A DNA stretch of 44,494 nucleotides, from contig NZ_QJUI01000027.1 in assembly GCF_004327285.1 (NCBI RefSeq), positions 1 to 44,494 of the forward strand. The letters are read 5' to 3'. This DNA is from Phytopseudomonas daroniae. Its GTDB lineage: Bacteria; Pseudomonadota; Gammaproteobacteria; Pseudomonadales; Pseudomonadaceae. A model generated the notes under the pieces. The model worked only from the letters and a program-made list of their open reading frames with translations. It was not told the origin of the DNA and searched no databases. The position numbers and the translations under genes were made by a program. Shown piece after piece: positions 26,801-33,903 of the stretch; the stretch's first letter is position 1, and every line of letters starts with the position of its first letter.

Positions 26801-26919
26801 ACTTCGGGCAATGCGGACACCGGCAGCAGCCGATAAGCGATCACGCCACTGAGGAAGATCGCCAGCATGATCAGGGTGGTGGCGACCGGTCGCAGGATGA
26901 ACAGGCGGGAGACGTTCAT
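23827..26919 (-). CDS. muxB: RND efflux inner-membrane transporter MuxB
   Basis: This is the first of two RND permeases in the operon (MdtB type, 1030 residues). It starts MNVSRLFILRPVATTLIMLAIFLSG with transmembrane helix 1. VVDDAIVMLENIARH in helix 4 carries the proton-relay Asp pair, and two large periplasmic loops and 12 helices are evident. Pumps with two different RND subunits (MdtBC in E. coli, MuxBC in Pseudomonas) are known to work as mixed trimers. MuxBC exports compounds such as novobiocin, aztreonam and macrolides in P. aeruginosa; substrates here are inferred. ATGA overlap with muxA. Confidence 0.95.
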   Translation of the reverse strand: MNVSRLFILRPVATTLIMLAIFLSGVIAYRLLPVSALPEVDYPTIRVMTLYPGASPDVMTSAVTAPLERQFGQMAGLQQMSSTSSGGASVITLRFNLEVQLDVAEQEVQAAINGATNLLPNDLPAPPVYNKVNPADTPVLTLAVTSKELPLPQVNDLVDTRLAQKLAQTTGVGLVSLAGGQRPAVRIRVNPEALAAYGLNLSDVRSLVNASNVNQPKGNFDGPTRVSQLDANDQLRSADEYRDLILTYANGGALRLRDVASIVDGAENQRLAAWANRNAAVLVNVQRQPGANVIDVVDRIQTLLPNLTQGLPASVEVTVLTDRTQTIRAAVRDVQHELLLAIALVVMVTFLFLRKVSATLIPSVVVPLSLIGTFGVMYLAGFTINNLTLMALTIATGFVVDDAIVMLENIARHLEDGETPLNAALKGARQIGFTLVSLTLSLIAVLIPLLFMADVVGRLFREFAITLAVAILISLVISLTLTPMMCARLLRHEPEAEQGRFYKASGAVIDRMIERYSVGLRWVLRHQPLTLLVAIGTMALTVVLYLAVPKGFFPVQDTGVIQGISEAPQSISFSAMSERQQRLADVILKDPAVASLSSYIGVDGDNPTLNSGRMLINLKPHAERDLSATQVIERLRPELAKLSGIELFLQPVQDLSIEDRVSRTQFQFSVESPDPEMLETWSAKLVEALRQQPELSDVNSDLQSRGLQAYLRIDRDMAGRLGVSVAAIDDALYDAFGQRQISTIYTQASQYRVVLESENGGSIGPAALRQIHVATAEGGQVPLSSLAHVEERAASLLINHIGQFPAATLSFNLSPGVALGDAVAVIERVQQDIEMPVSVQVNFQGAAEAFRASLSSTLLLILAAIVTMYIVLGVLYESYIHPITILSTLPSAGVGALLALLLTGNDLGLIAIIGIILLIGIVKKNAIMMIDFALEAERHQGMTPHDAIYQAALLRFRPILMTTLAALFGAIPLMLASGSGAELRQPLGLVMVGGLLLSQVLTLFTTPVIYLYFDRLSRRFSRRGTAGVVV

Positions 26920-28130
26920 GAAGCGCTACGCACCCGCGGTGCATTTTCTTCGGTGGCCGACGGCTCACGAGTACCCTCGCCGATCACCTCGACCTTGTTA
27001 CCTGCACGCAGGCGATCGGTACCTTCGACCACCACGCGCTCGGCGGCCGCGACGCCCTCTTCGATCACCGTGAACTCGCCGTCGCCGGGGCCGACCTTGA
27101 CCTTGCGAACCTCTACCTTGTCTTCCGCGTCGATGACATACACGAAGGTGCCGTTGGCGCCGAACTGCAGCGCCGCGACAGGAACCAGCAAGGCATTCTC
27201 GCGAACCGAAACCTGCAGGCGGGTATTCACGAACTGGTTGGGGAACAGCATTTCCTCGGCGTTCTCGAAGCGCGCCTTGAGCTTGACCGTACCGGTGGTG
27301 GTGTCGATCTGGTTGTCCAGGCTCTCCAGCACACCTTCGGCCAGTTGGTTGTTCTCACCACGATCCCAGGCTTGCACGACCAGGGTGCGCTCGTTGCGCA
27401 CCTGAGCCAGCACGGCCGGCAGCTCGGCCTCGGGCAGCGTGAAGGTGACGGAAATCGGTAGCGTCTGGGTGATCACCACGATGGGATTGGTGTCACCGGA
27501 GTTCACCAGGTTGCCCTGGTCGACCTGACGGATACCCAGGCGGCCGTCGATGGGTGCGCGCACCTTGGTGAAGTCCAGATTCAGCTTGGCCTCGGCCACC
27601 GCGCCCTGGTTGTTCTGCAGCGCGCCACGGTACTGGTTGACCAGTGCTTCCTGGGTATCCAGCGTCTGCCGGGCGATGGAGTCTTCGGCGAACAGGCCGC
27701 GATACAACGCCAGATCCTTTTCGGCATTACGCAGCTGTGCCTGGTTTTCCGCCAGCGTGCCCTGTGCCTGCTGCAGGGCGATCTCGAACGGCCGCGGGTC
27801 GATCTGCGCCAGCACGTCACCGGCCTTGACCGGCTGACCGTCCTTGAAGAGCACCTTCAGCAACTGGCCATCCACTCGGCTACGCACGTTGGCGGTGTTA
27901 TAGGCGATGACCGTGCCCAGGGCTTTCAGCACGATGGGGAAGTCCCGCGACTCGACATGGGCGATGCGCACCGGCACATTATCGAACCCCCAGCGCGTGT
28001 TGCCTTGAGGCGCCGTTTTTGCCGGCCAGAACCACCAGATCAAGACGATGACCAACGCCAGCAAGAGCAGACCGATGAACCACTGACGTTTGGAGGATGG
28101 AGTGCTGCGCGTTGTGTTTACTTCGGACAT
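26916..28130 (-). CDS. muxA: RND efflux periplasmic adaptor MuxA
   Basis: This is a membrane-fusion protein that would bridge MuxBC and OpmB. The start is MSEVNTTRSTPSSKRQW (404 residues), preceded by AGGAAG; an ATG 13 codons upstream lacks support and overlaps the predicted promoter. A single N-terminal helix (about residues 17-37, FIGLLLLALVIVLIWWFW) anchors it and there is no lipobox. The family layout follows: a lipoyl-like half (NVRSRVDGQLLKVLFKDGQPVKAGDVLAQIDPRPF), an alpha-helical hairpin (~100-170), RAPIDGRLGIRQVDQGNLV, and a beta-barrel and C-terminal membrane-proximal domain. It is first in muxABC-opmB. Confidence 0.94.
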   Translation of the reverse strand: MSEVNTTRSTPSSKRQWFIGLLLLALVIVLIWWFWPAKTAPQGNTRWGFDNVPVRIAHVESRDFPIVLKALGTVIAYNTANVRSRVDGQLLKVLFKDGQPVKAGDVLAQIDPRPFEIALQQAQGTLAENQAQLRNAEKDLALYRGLFAEDSIARQTLDTQEALVNQYRGALQNNQGAVAEAKLNLDFTKVRAPIDGRLGIRQVDQGNLVNSGDTNPIVVITQTLPISVTFTLPEAELPAVLAQVRNERTLVVQAWDRGENNQLAEGVLESLDNQIDTTTGTVKLKARFENAEEMLFPNQFVNTRLQVSVRENALLVPVAALQFGANGTFVYVIDAEDKVEVRKVKVGPGDGEFTVIEEGVAAAERVVVEGTDRLRAGNKVEVIGEGTREPSATEENAPRVRSAS

Positions 28131-28323
28131 GGGCCAATCGCTTCCTAGGGGAGCGTGAACGATAAGCACTGTAAGGCTCGAAGCAAAGCCTCTTTACGGG
28201 CTATTTACCTCCAGCAGTGGCTTGAGAGGGAGAAATGCGCAGAAAACCGCGCCGGGCGCCTGTAACGCGAGCGCGGCATGCATTTTTCGATGTATTGCCT
28301 GGTATTGCCATCGTTCCGAGCGC
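28131..28323. other. muxA upstream region / end of the sugar operon
   Basis: These 193 nt hold the candidate muxA promoter (28159-28186) and the 3' end of the sugar operon. Near the SMP30 stop there are GC-rich palindromic stretches (GCGCCGGGCGC around 28245-28260) followed, in transcript sense, by a short T-run, which could be a weak terminator. No gene is seen. Confidence 0.5.
28159..28186 (-). promoter_or_regulatory. Candidate muxA promoter
   Basis: On the minus strand, TTGCTT (28181-28186) and TATCGT (28159-28164) are 16 nt apart. An imperfect inverted repeat (GTAAGGCT at 28171-28178 with AGCCTCTTTAC at 28187-28197) overlaps the -35 box and could be an operator. The leader would be only about 20 nt. 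Confidence 0.4.
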
Positions 28324-29211
28324 CTACAGGATGACCCGATGCTCGGCCTGCCCCTGTGCTTGCAGCTCCACGGCAAACAGTTTGCCTGCCTGGGGCTCGG
28401 CAGCCAGTTGTTCGTCGTCGAGGCCATCGCGCGCGGAGGTCGCGAACAGGGTCGACAGGCCTGGCCCGCCAAATGCCGGGCAGGAAATCTGCGAAGCGGG
28501 AAAGGCCACTGCCTGCTGAAAGTGCCCCTCCGTGTCGTAACAAGCGACACGCGAGGCCCCCCACTGCGCGCTCCACAGACGCCCTTGACTGTCGATCACC
28601 GCGCCATCGGGGCTGACGCCCGCCACGCGACCGTCGATGAACGGCTGCGCCTCGCCCTGTGGCCAGCCGTGCTGCTCGTCCAGCGGCTGGCGCCAGATCT
28701 GCTGGCGTGCGGTGTCGGCAAAATAGGCATAGCGCCGATCGGGCGAAAAACAGATGGCGTTGGTGATGCTGATAGCGGCGAACAAGCGGCGCCGCTCGCC
28801 ACGGTAATAACGGTAGATGGCACCGGCCTGCTTCTCGGCGTTCAGGCCCATGGTGCCGATCCAGAAACCGCCCCAGGGATCGGCGCGGCCGTCATTGGAG
28901 CGGGTCAGTGGATTATCCGCCTCCAGCGCGCAGACCTTTTGCCGTGCGCCGGTGGCCAGATTGAAGGTCGATAACGCCGTCTCGCTGGCAATCAGCAGTA
29001 GTTCCTCATCGATCCAGCCAGCGGCGGATACACGCTCATCGAATGTCCACTCCAGCGGCTGATCATCCTGCTGGCTGAGCAAGCGTCGCCCGAGAATATC
29101 GAACCAGAACAGTTGCTCGCGCTGCGGGTGCCAGAACACCCCTTCGCCCAGGGTGCAGAGGCGTGCGTCGGCGATACGTGCGGCGCTGGTGCCGTTCGAG
29201 TTTGCAGCCAT
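28324..29211 (-). CDS. SMP-30/gluconolactonase-family sugar lactonase
   Basis: This is a six-bladed beta-propeller metal-dependent lactonase that would hydrolyse the aldonolactone made by the upstream dehydrogenase. The 295 residues show the metal-site motifs: LGEGVFWHP (Glu), RSNDGRADPWGGFWIGTM (Asn), ITNAICFSPD (Asn) and VSPDGAVID (Asp). It starts two bases after the dgoK stop, with GAGGAG as ribosome-binding site inside dgoK. It is the last gene of the sugar operon. The exact lactone (galactono-, arabino- or fucono-) cannot be told from sequence. Confidence 0.92.
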   Translation of the reverse strand: MAANSNGTSAARIADARLCTLGEGVFWHPQREQLFWFDILGRRLLSQQDDQPLEWTFDERVSAAGWIDEELLLIASETALSTFNLATGARQKVCALEADNPLTRSNDGRADPWGGFWIGTMGLNAEKQAGAIYRYYRGERRRLFAAISITNAICFSPDRRYAYFADTARQQIWRQPLDEQHGWPQGEAQPFIDGRVAGVSPDGAVIDSQGRLWSAQWGASRVACYDTEGHFQQAVAFPASQISCPAFGGPGLSTLFATSARDGLDDEQLAAEPQAGKLFAVELQAQGQAEHRVIL

Positions 29212-29213
29212 CT

Positions 29214-30143
29214 CTAGGCTCCTCGTTGAATATGCTCACGGGCAGCGGTCAGGCCAGCCAGGGTGACGCGCTCGGCACTCACGGGCAGCGCCGCCACGCC
29301 CAGGATATCGAGGGCATGCCGATAGCGCTCGGCCGATTCGCCGTCGCCGATGACACAGACCCGCTGACCTCGCCAGCGTTCATCCAGCGCAGCCAGCTCC
29401 TGGCCAATCAGCAACCCAGATAGCCGAGAGCGTGCGGCAACCGGTGCCAGCCCTTCGAGCAAGCCTTCGGCGCGCAGGCCGAACAAAGCGCCGACCAACC
29501 GCTGCGCCTTCCCTGCCCCAGCTTGCAGCCCGGTGTCGAAAGCCTGCTGATCCAGAAGCCGAGCATCCCCCTGCATACCGTGGCGCAACACCGACTGCTG
29601 GCTCAGCAAGGCGAACAGCTCACCGGTCATGAATGTCTGGAAAGCGATGACCTGCCCCTCACGAATCTCCACCCACTTGCTATGGGTACCCGGCAGGCAA
29701 ATCACGCCGCTGTAATCGGGGTGCTCGGCGAGCAGGCCGGCGATCTGGGTTTCCTCGCCGCGCAGCACATCGGCAGGCGCGCGCTGGCACAATCCCGGGA
29801 TGATCGAGACACGCAGGCGTCCATCCGCCACCTCGGGCCTGACCATTCGCTCCACCGCCTGCGGCGCACAGGGCACTTCGGCATAGGGGGCCTCACGCCA
29901 GCCCTGCCGCGCACCGACCATGCCGCAGGCGATCACGTCGATAACGCGCCTGTCGTCCAGCCAGCCGCCGATCAATTCGAGCAGCGCGCCTTCGAACTGA
30001 TCCGGCGTCAGGGTACTCATGCCGCGCGCCGATGAAGCGCGCTGGAGAACCTCCCCGCTATCGGAGAGTGCCCACGCACGCACCTGGGAGGTGCCCCAAT
30101 CGACGGCAATCCAGCTGATCGCAGCCTGGCTGATCTCTGTCAT
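29214..30143 (-). CDS. dgoK: 2-dehydro-3-deoxygalactonokinase
   Basis: DgoK phosphorylates 2-keto-3-deoxy-D-galactonate at C6 before aldol cleavage in the De Ley-Doudoroff pathway. The 309 residues show the family landmarks: IAVDWGTSQVRAW (phosphate loop), RGEETQIAGLL, CLPGTHSKWVEI, FMTGELFALL and VIGDGESAERY. I start at MTEISQAAISW, which has AGAGGAAAT upstream; the open frame continues 75 codons into the dehydratase gene without meaning. It follows the dehydratase gene by 22 nt. This gene is the best pointer to galactose as substrate. No KDPGal aldolase gene (dgoA) accompanies it. Confidence 0.92.
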   Translation of the reverse strand: MTEISQAAISWIAVDWGTSQVRAWALSDSGEVLQRASSARGMSTLTPDQFEGALLELIGGWLDDRRVIDVIACGMVGARQGWREAPYAEVPCAPQAVERMVRPEVADGRLRVSIIPGLCQRAPADVLRGEETQIAGLLAEHPDYSGVICLPGTHSKWVEIREGQVIAFQTFMTGELFALLSQQSVLRHGMQGDARLLDQQAFDTGLQAGAGKAQRLVGALFGLRAEGLLEGLAPVAARSRLSGLLIGQELAALDERWRGQRVCVIGDGESAERYRHALDILGVAALPVSAERVTLAGLTAAREHIQRGA

Positions 30144-30165
30144 CTTCGATTTCCTCTCGCAAGTC

Positions 30166-31911
30166 TCAGTGGCTGTCTTTGGGAATGCCGGCACCGCGGC
30201 AGCCCTTGAGGAAATCGAAGTCCGCACCACTATCGGCACCCTGAACATGATCGTGGAACAGCTTGATGTATCCGCTGGTGGGCGGCTCGATGGTTGGCTG
30301 CCACTCGGCCAGACGCTGCCGCAGTTCGGCCTCGGGGATGTCCAGGTGAATGCGCCTGGCCTCCACATCGAGCTCGATCATGTCGCCATCGCGTACCACC
30401 GCCAGCGGCCCACCAGCGGCCGCTTCCGGCGTGGTGTGCAACACCACGGTGCCGTAGGCGGTGCCGCTCATCCGCGCATCGGAGATCCGTACCATGTCGG
30501 TGATGCCCTTGCGCAGCACCTTGGGCGGCAGGCCCATATTGCCCACCTCGGCCATGCCCGGATAACCGCGCGGGCCGCAGTTCTTCAGCACCATCACACA
30601 GTGCTCGTCGATATCCAGGCTCTCGTCGTTGATCTTCACCTTGTAGTCGTCGATGTCTTCGAACACCACGGCGCGGCCACGGTGCTGCATCAGGTGCGGC
30701 GACGCTGCCGAGGGTTTGAGCACTGCGCCGCGAGGTGCCAGGTTGCCACGCAGCACGGCGATCCCGCCCTTGGCGGTGAGCGCCTGATCAATCGGGCGGA
30801 TGACGTCCTCGTTCCAGTTGCGTACGTCCTTGACCTCCTCCCAGATGGTTTCGCCGGACACGGTCAGCGCGCTCTTGTGCAGCTTGCCGCCCTCGCCGAG
30901 CATACGAATCACCACCGGCAGACCACCGGCGTAGAAGAACTCCTCCATCAGGTATTTGCCCGACGGCATCAGGTTGACGATGGTGGGAATGTCCTGACCG
31001 AGGCGATCCCAGTCATCCAGGGTCAGGTCGACACCGACGCGGCCGGCGATGGCCAGCAGGTGGATGACCGCATTGGTCGAACCACCGATGCTGCCATTGA
31101 CCCGGATGGCGTTCTCGAAAGCGTGGCGGGTCATGATGTCGGATGGTTTGAGATCGTCCTTGACCATCTGCACGATGCGCCGCCCGGTCAGGTGCGCCAC
31201 CACACGGCGGCGGCTGTCCACCGCCGGAATCGCCGCATTGCCGGACAGCGCCATGCCCAGGGCTTCGGCCATGCTGGCCATGGTGCTGGCGGTACCCATG
31301 GTGTTACAGGAGCCGGGCGAACGGGACATCGACTGCTCGGCTTCGAGAAAGTCCTCGCGGCTCATCTTGCCGGCCTTGATGTCTTCCGACATCTGCCACA
31401 GGGCGGTGCCCGAGCCGACCCGTTCGCCACGGAACCAGCCATTGAGCATCGGCCCGCCGGACACCACGATGGCCGGAATATCCACGCTCGCCGCGCCCAT
31501 CAGCAGCGCCGGGGTGGTCTTGTCGCAGCCGGCCAGCAGCACCACACCGTCCAGCGGGTTGGCGCGCAGCGCTTCTTCCACGTCCATCGCCGCCATGTTG
31601 CGGTACATCATCGCGGTCGGCCGCAGCGAGCTTTCCCCGGCCGAGAACACCGGGAACTCCAGCGGCAGGCCACCGGCTTCGTAGATGCCGTGCTTGACGC
31701 GTTCGGCCAGATCACGCAGATGTGCATTGCAGGGCGTCAGCTGCGACCAGGTGTTGCAGATGCCGATCACTGGCCGGCCGTCGAACAGATCGGCCGGCAG
31801 CCCCTGATTCTTCATCCAGCTGCGGTGGTAGATGTGATCCCGCGAGTTGCCGCCGAACCATTCGGTGGAACGCAGCTTGCGTGGCCAGACCGCCGCTTTG
31901 AAGGTGCTCAT
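30166..31911 (-). CDS. IlvD/EDD-family sugar-acid dehydratase (arabinonate/galactonate type)
   Basis: This Fe-S and Mg-dependent enzyme dehydrates an aldonate to its 2-keto-3-deoxy acid. The 581 residues carry the cluster cysteines C61 (SQLTPCNAH), C129 (LAGCDKTTP) and C202 (SPGSCNTMG). The spacing equals that reported for Rhizobium L-arabinonate dehydratase (59, 127, 200). That enzyme also takes D-fuconate and D-galactonate. The start is MSTFKAAVWPRKLRSTEW; a 52-codon upstream open stretch lies inside the dehydrogenase gene. ATGA overlap with the SDR gene. It is not IlvD of valine synthesis, because its context is entirely sugar catabolism. Galactonate is usually dehydrated by the unrelated enolase-family DgoD. 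Confidence 0.9.
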   Translation of the reverse strand: MSTFKAAVWPRKLRSTEWFGGNSRDHIYHRSWMKNQGLPADLFDGRPVIGICNTWSQLTPCNAHLRDLAERVKHGIYEAGGLPLEFPVFSAGESSLRPTAMMYRNMAAMDVEEALRANPLDGVVLLAGCDKTTPALLMGAASVDIPAIVVSGGPMLNGWFRGERVGSGTALWQMSEDIKAGKMSREDFLEAEQSMSRSPGSCNTMGTASTMASMAEALGMALSGNAAIPAVDSRRRVVAHLTGRRIVQMVKDDLKPSDIMTRHAFENAIRVNGSIGGSTNAVIHLLAIAGRVGVDLTLDDWDRLGQDIPTIVNLMPSGKYLMEEFFYAGGLPVVIRMLGEGGKLHKSALTVSGETIWEEVKDVRNWNEDVIRPIDQALTAKGGIAVLRGNLAPRGAVLKPSAASPHLMQHRGRAVVFEDIDDYKVKINDESLDIDEHCVMVLKNCGPRGYPGMAEVGNMGLPPKVLRKGITDMVRISDARMSGTAYGTVVLHTTPEAAAGGPLAVVRDGDMIELDVEARRIHLDIPEAELRQRLAEWQPTIEPPTSGYIKLFHDHVQGADSGADFDFLKGCRGAGIPKDSH

Positions 31912-32690
31912 ACCCAGCCTCCGTCGACAATGAAATTCTGCGCCGTGCACATCGCCGCCGCGTCGGAAGCCAGGAACAGCGCCATGTCGGCGATATGCTC
32001 GGGCAGCAGTTGGCCGGGCATGCACTGGTTCTGCCTGATCTGCTCCTTGGCCGATTCGTCGACCCACATGGCCAGCTGCTTCTCGGTCATCACCCAGCCC
32101 GGCACCAGGGTGTTGACGCGGATCCGATCCTTGCCCAGATCGCGCGCCAGGCCACGGGTCAGGCCATGCACGGCGGCCTTGCTCGCCGCGTACACCGGGT
32201 AACCGGCCGAAGCCATCATCCAGCCGACCGAGCCGAAGTTGATGATCGAGCCGCCGCCGGCCTGGCGCATCATCGGCACCACCGCCTGGGTGGCGAACGT
32301 GGCGTGGCGCAGGTTGACGGCGATCAGGTCGTCGAAGCGTTCGACGCTGATCGAGTCCAGGGCATGGCGAACGTCGTTGGCGGCATTGTTGAGCAATGCG
32401 GTGATCGGCCCGAACTGTTCGGCGATCTTGTGGATGGCCGCCTGATAAGCCTTGATATCGGTGATATCGCAGCGCAGGAAGCGCACCTGATGCCCCTCCT
32501 CGCTCAACTGGCTGGCCAGGGCCTGGCCGTGCTTGTCGTCGATATCGACGAAAGCGGTTCGTGCGCCCTGGCGGGCGAAGGCCTCCACCAATGCCCGGCC
32601 AATACCGGTGGCGCCACCGGAAATCAGCACGGTGCGCGTGGCCAGGTCGGCATACACGGCCTTGCCTGGGGTCAGATTCTGACTATTCAT
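31908..32690 (-). CDS. SDR-family aldose 1-dehydrogenase (xylose/arabinose/galactose dehydrogenase-like)
   Basis: This NAD(P)-dependent short-chain dehydrogenase, 260 residues, would oxidise the sugar to its lactone. The cofactor loop is SGGATGIGRALVEAF, with acidic DIDD after beta-2, which favours NAD. NNAAND replaces the common NNAG. The catalytic Ser is in INFGSVGWM, and Tyr/Lys in YPVYAASKAAV. The NLRHATFATQAV, QNQCMPGQLLPEHIA and FLASDAAAMCT segments resemble Caulobacter D-xylose dehydrogenase XylB. The gene starts 11 nt after gguB with GAGG upstream and overlaps the dehydratase gene. Which aldose it prefers cannot be read from the sequence. Confidence 0.9.
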   Translation of the reverse strand: MNSQNLTPGKAVYADLATRTVLISGGATGIGRALVEAFARQGARTAFVDIDDKHGQALASQLSEEGHQVRFLRCDITDIKAYQAAIHKIAEQFGPITALLNNAANDVRHALDSISVERFDDLIAVNLRHATFATQAVVPMMRQAGGGSIINFGSVGWMMASAGYPVYAASKAAVHGLTRGLARDLGKDRIRVNTLVPGWVMTEKQLAMWVDESAKEQIRQNQCMPGQLLPEHIADMALFLASDAAAMCTAQNFIVDGGWV

Positions 32691-32701
32691 GGCCTAATAC
32701 C

Positions 32702-33889
32702 TCAGCGGGATTTGTTCTTGTTGACCACGTCGAAGATCACCGCAGCCAGTAGCACCAGGCCCTTGATCACCTGCTGCCACTCGATACCGATCCCCAGGAT
32801 CGACATGCCGTTGTTCATGACACCCATGATCAGGGCGCCGATCACCGCGCCGATGATCTTGCCCACGCCGCCCGACATCGAGGCGCCGCCGATGAACACC
32901 GCGGCGATCACGTCCAGCTCGAAGGACACCCCGGCCTTGGGCGTGGCGGTGTTCAGCCGCGCAGCGAAGATCAGCCCGGCCAGGGCGGCGAGCATGCCCA
33001 TGTTGACGAAGGCGAAGAAGGTCAGGCGCTCGGTGTTGATGCCCGACAGCTTGGCCGCCTTGACGTTGCCGCCGATGGCGTAGATGCGCCGGCCAAGGGT
33101 GGTACGGTTGGTCAGGAAGGTGTAGGCGCTGATCAGCATGGCCATGATGATCAGTACGTTCGGCAGACCGCGGTAGGTGGCCAGCAGGTAGGCGATGTAG
33201 ACGATGGCACCGGCGATCAGGCCGTTCTTGATGACGAAGAACAGCGCCGGCTCGTCGACGATGCCGTAGCGCTTGGCACGACGACGGGCGCGCACTGCCA
33301 GGTAGATGATCAACACGGCGGCGAGCACGCCCAGCACGATGGCAGTGATGTTCGGCCGCGTATCGCTGAAGATGTCCGGGATGAAGCCGTTGCTCATCAA
33401 CTGGAAGCTGCTCGAGAACGGGCCGACCGATTGGCCATCGAGTACCGCCAGGGTCAGGCCGCGGAACACCAGCATGCCGGCCAGGGTGACGATGAACGAA
33501 GGAATCTGCCAATAGGCGATCCAGTAGCCCTGGGCAGCGCCGATCAGGCAGCCCATCAGCAGGCAGACCGGCACCACCACCGAGGTCGGCCAGCCCCACT
33601 GCACCATCATCACCGCGGCTGCCGCACCGACGAAGCCGACCACCGAGCCCACCGACAGGTCGATGTGCCCGGAAACGATCACCAGCAGCATGCCCAGCGC
33701 CATGATGATGATGTAGCTGTTCTGCAGGAACAGGTTGGTCAGGTTCACCGGGCGCATCAGCGTGCCGTCGGTCAGCACCTCGAAGAGCGCCATGATGACC
33801 ACCAGCGTCAGCAACATGCCGTAGTCACGCACATGGTTCTTCAGGTGGGCCAGCAACGAGGGCCGAGCCGCTTGGGTTTTGGTTTCCAT
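32702..33889 (-). CDS. gguB: Multiple-sugar ABC transporter permease (GguB/MmsB type)
   Basis: This is the inner-membrane channel of a CUT2-class sugar importer that works with GguA and the ChvE-like binding protein. The 395 residues begin METKTQAARPSLLAHLKNHVRDYGMLL. They contain about ten hydrophobic helices, including the family signature SGHIDLSVGSVVGFVGA and GRRIYAIGGNVKAAKLSGIN. The central insertion (RARRRAKRYGIVDEPALFFVIKNG) is typical of the longer GguB subgroup rather than RbsC. I reject 39 upstream codons that run into gguA. GAGGTG precedes the ATG. The gap to gguA is 14 nt. Confidence 0.94.
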   Translation of the reverse strand: METKTQAARPSLLAHLKNHVRDYGMLLTLVVIMALFEVLTDGTLMRPVNLTNLFLQNSYIIIMALGMLLVIVSGHIDLSVGSVVGFVGAAAAVMMVQWGWPTSVVVPVCLLMGCLIGAAQGYWIAYWQIPSFIVTLAGMLVFRGLTLAVLDGQSVGPFSSSFQLMSNGFIPDIFSDTRPNITAIVLGVLAAVLIIYLAVRARRRAKRYGIVDEPALFFVIKNGLIAGAIVYIAYLLATYRGLPNVLIIMAMLISAYTFLTNRTTLGRRIYAIGGNVKAAKLSGINTERLTFFAFVNMGMLAALAGLIFAARLNTATPKAGVSFELDVIAAVFIGGASMSGGVGKIIGAVIGALIMGVMNNGMSILGIGIEWQQVIKGLVLLAAVIFDVVNKNKSR

Positions 33890-33903
33890 TGCGTTCACCT
33901 CGC

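Noticed and set aside
30144..30368. 75-codon N-terminal extension of dgoK
   Set aside because: It overlaps the dehydratase gene in another frame; the kinase fold starts at MTEISQAAISW with its own ribosome-binding site.
30166..31911. Reading the dehydratase as IlvD (dihydroxy-acid dehydratase) of branched-chain amino-acid synthesis
   Set aside because: The cysteine spacing, length and sugar-operon context fit an aldonate dehydratase.
31912..32067. 52-codon N-terminal extension of the IlvD/EDD dehydratase
   Set aside because: It lies inside the SDR coding sequence and is Arg/His-rich with no similarity to the family; the ATGA junction gives the correct start.
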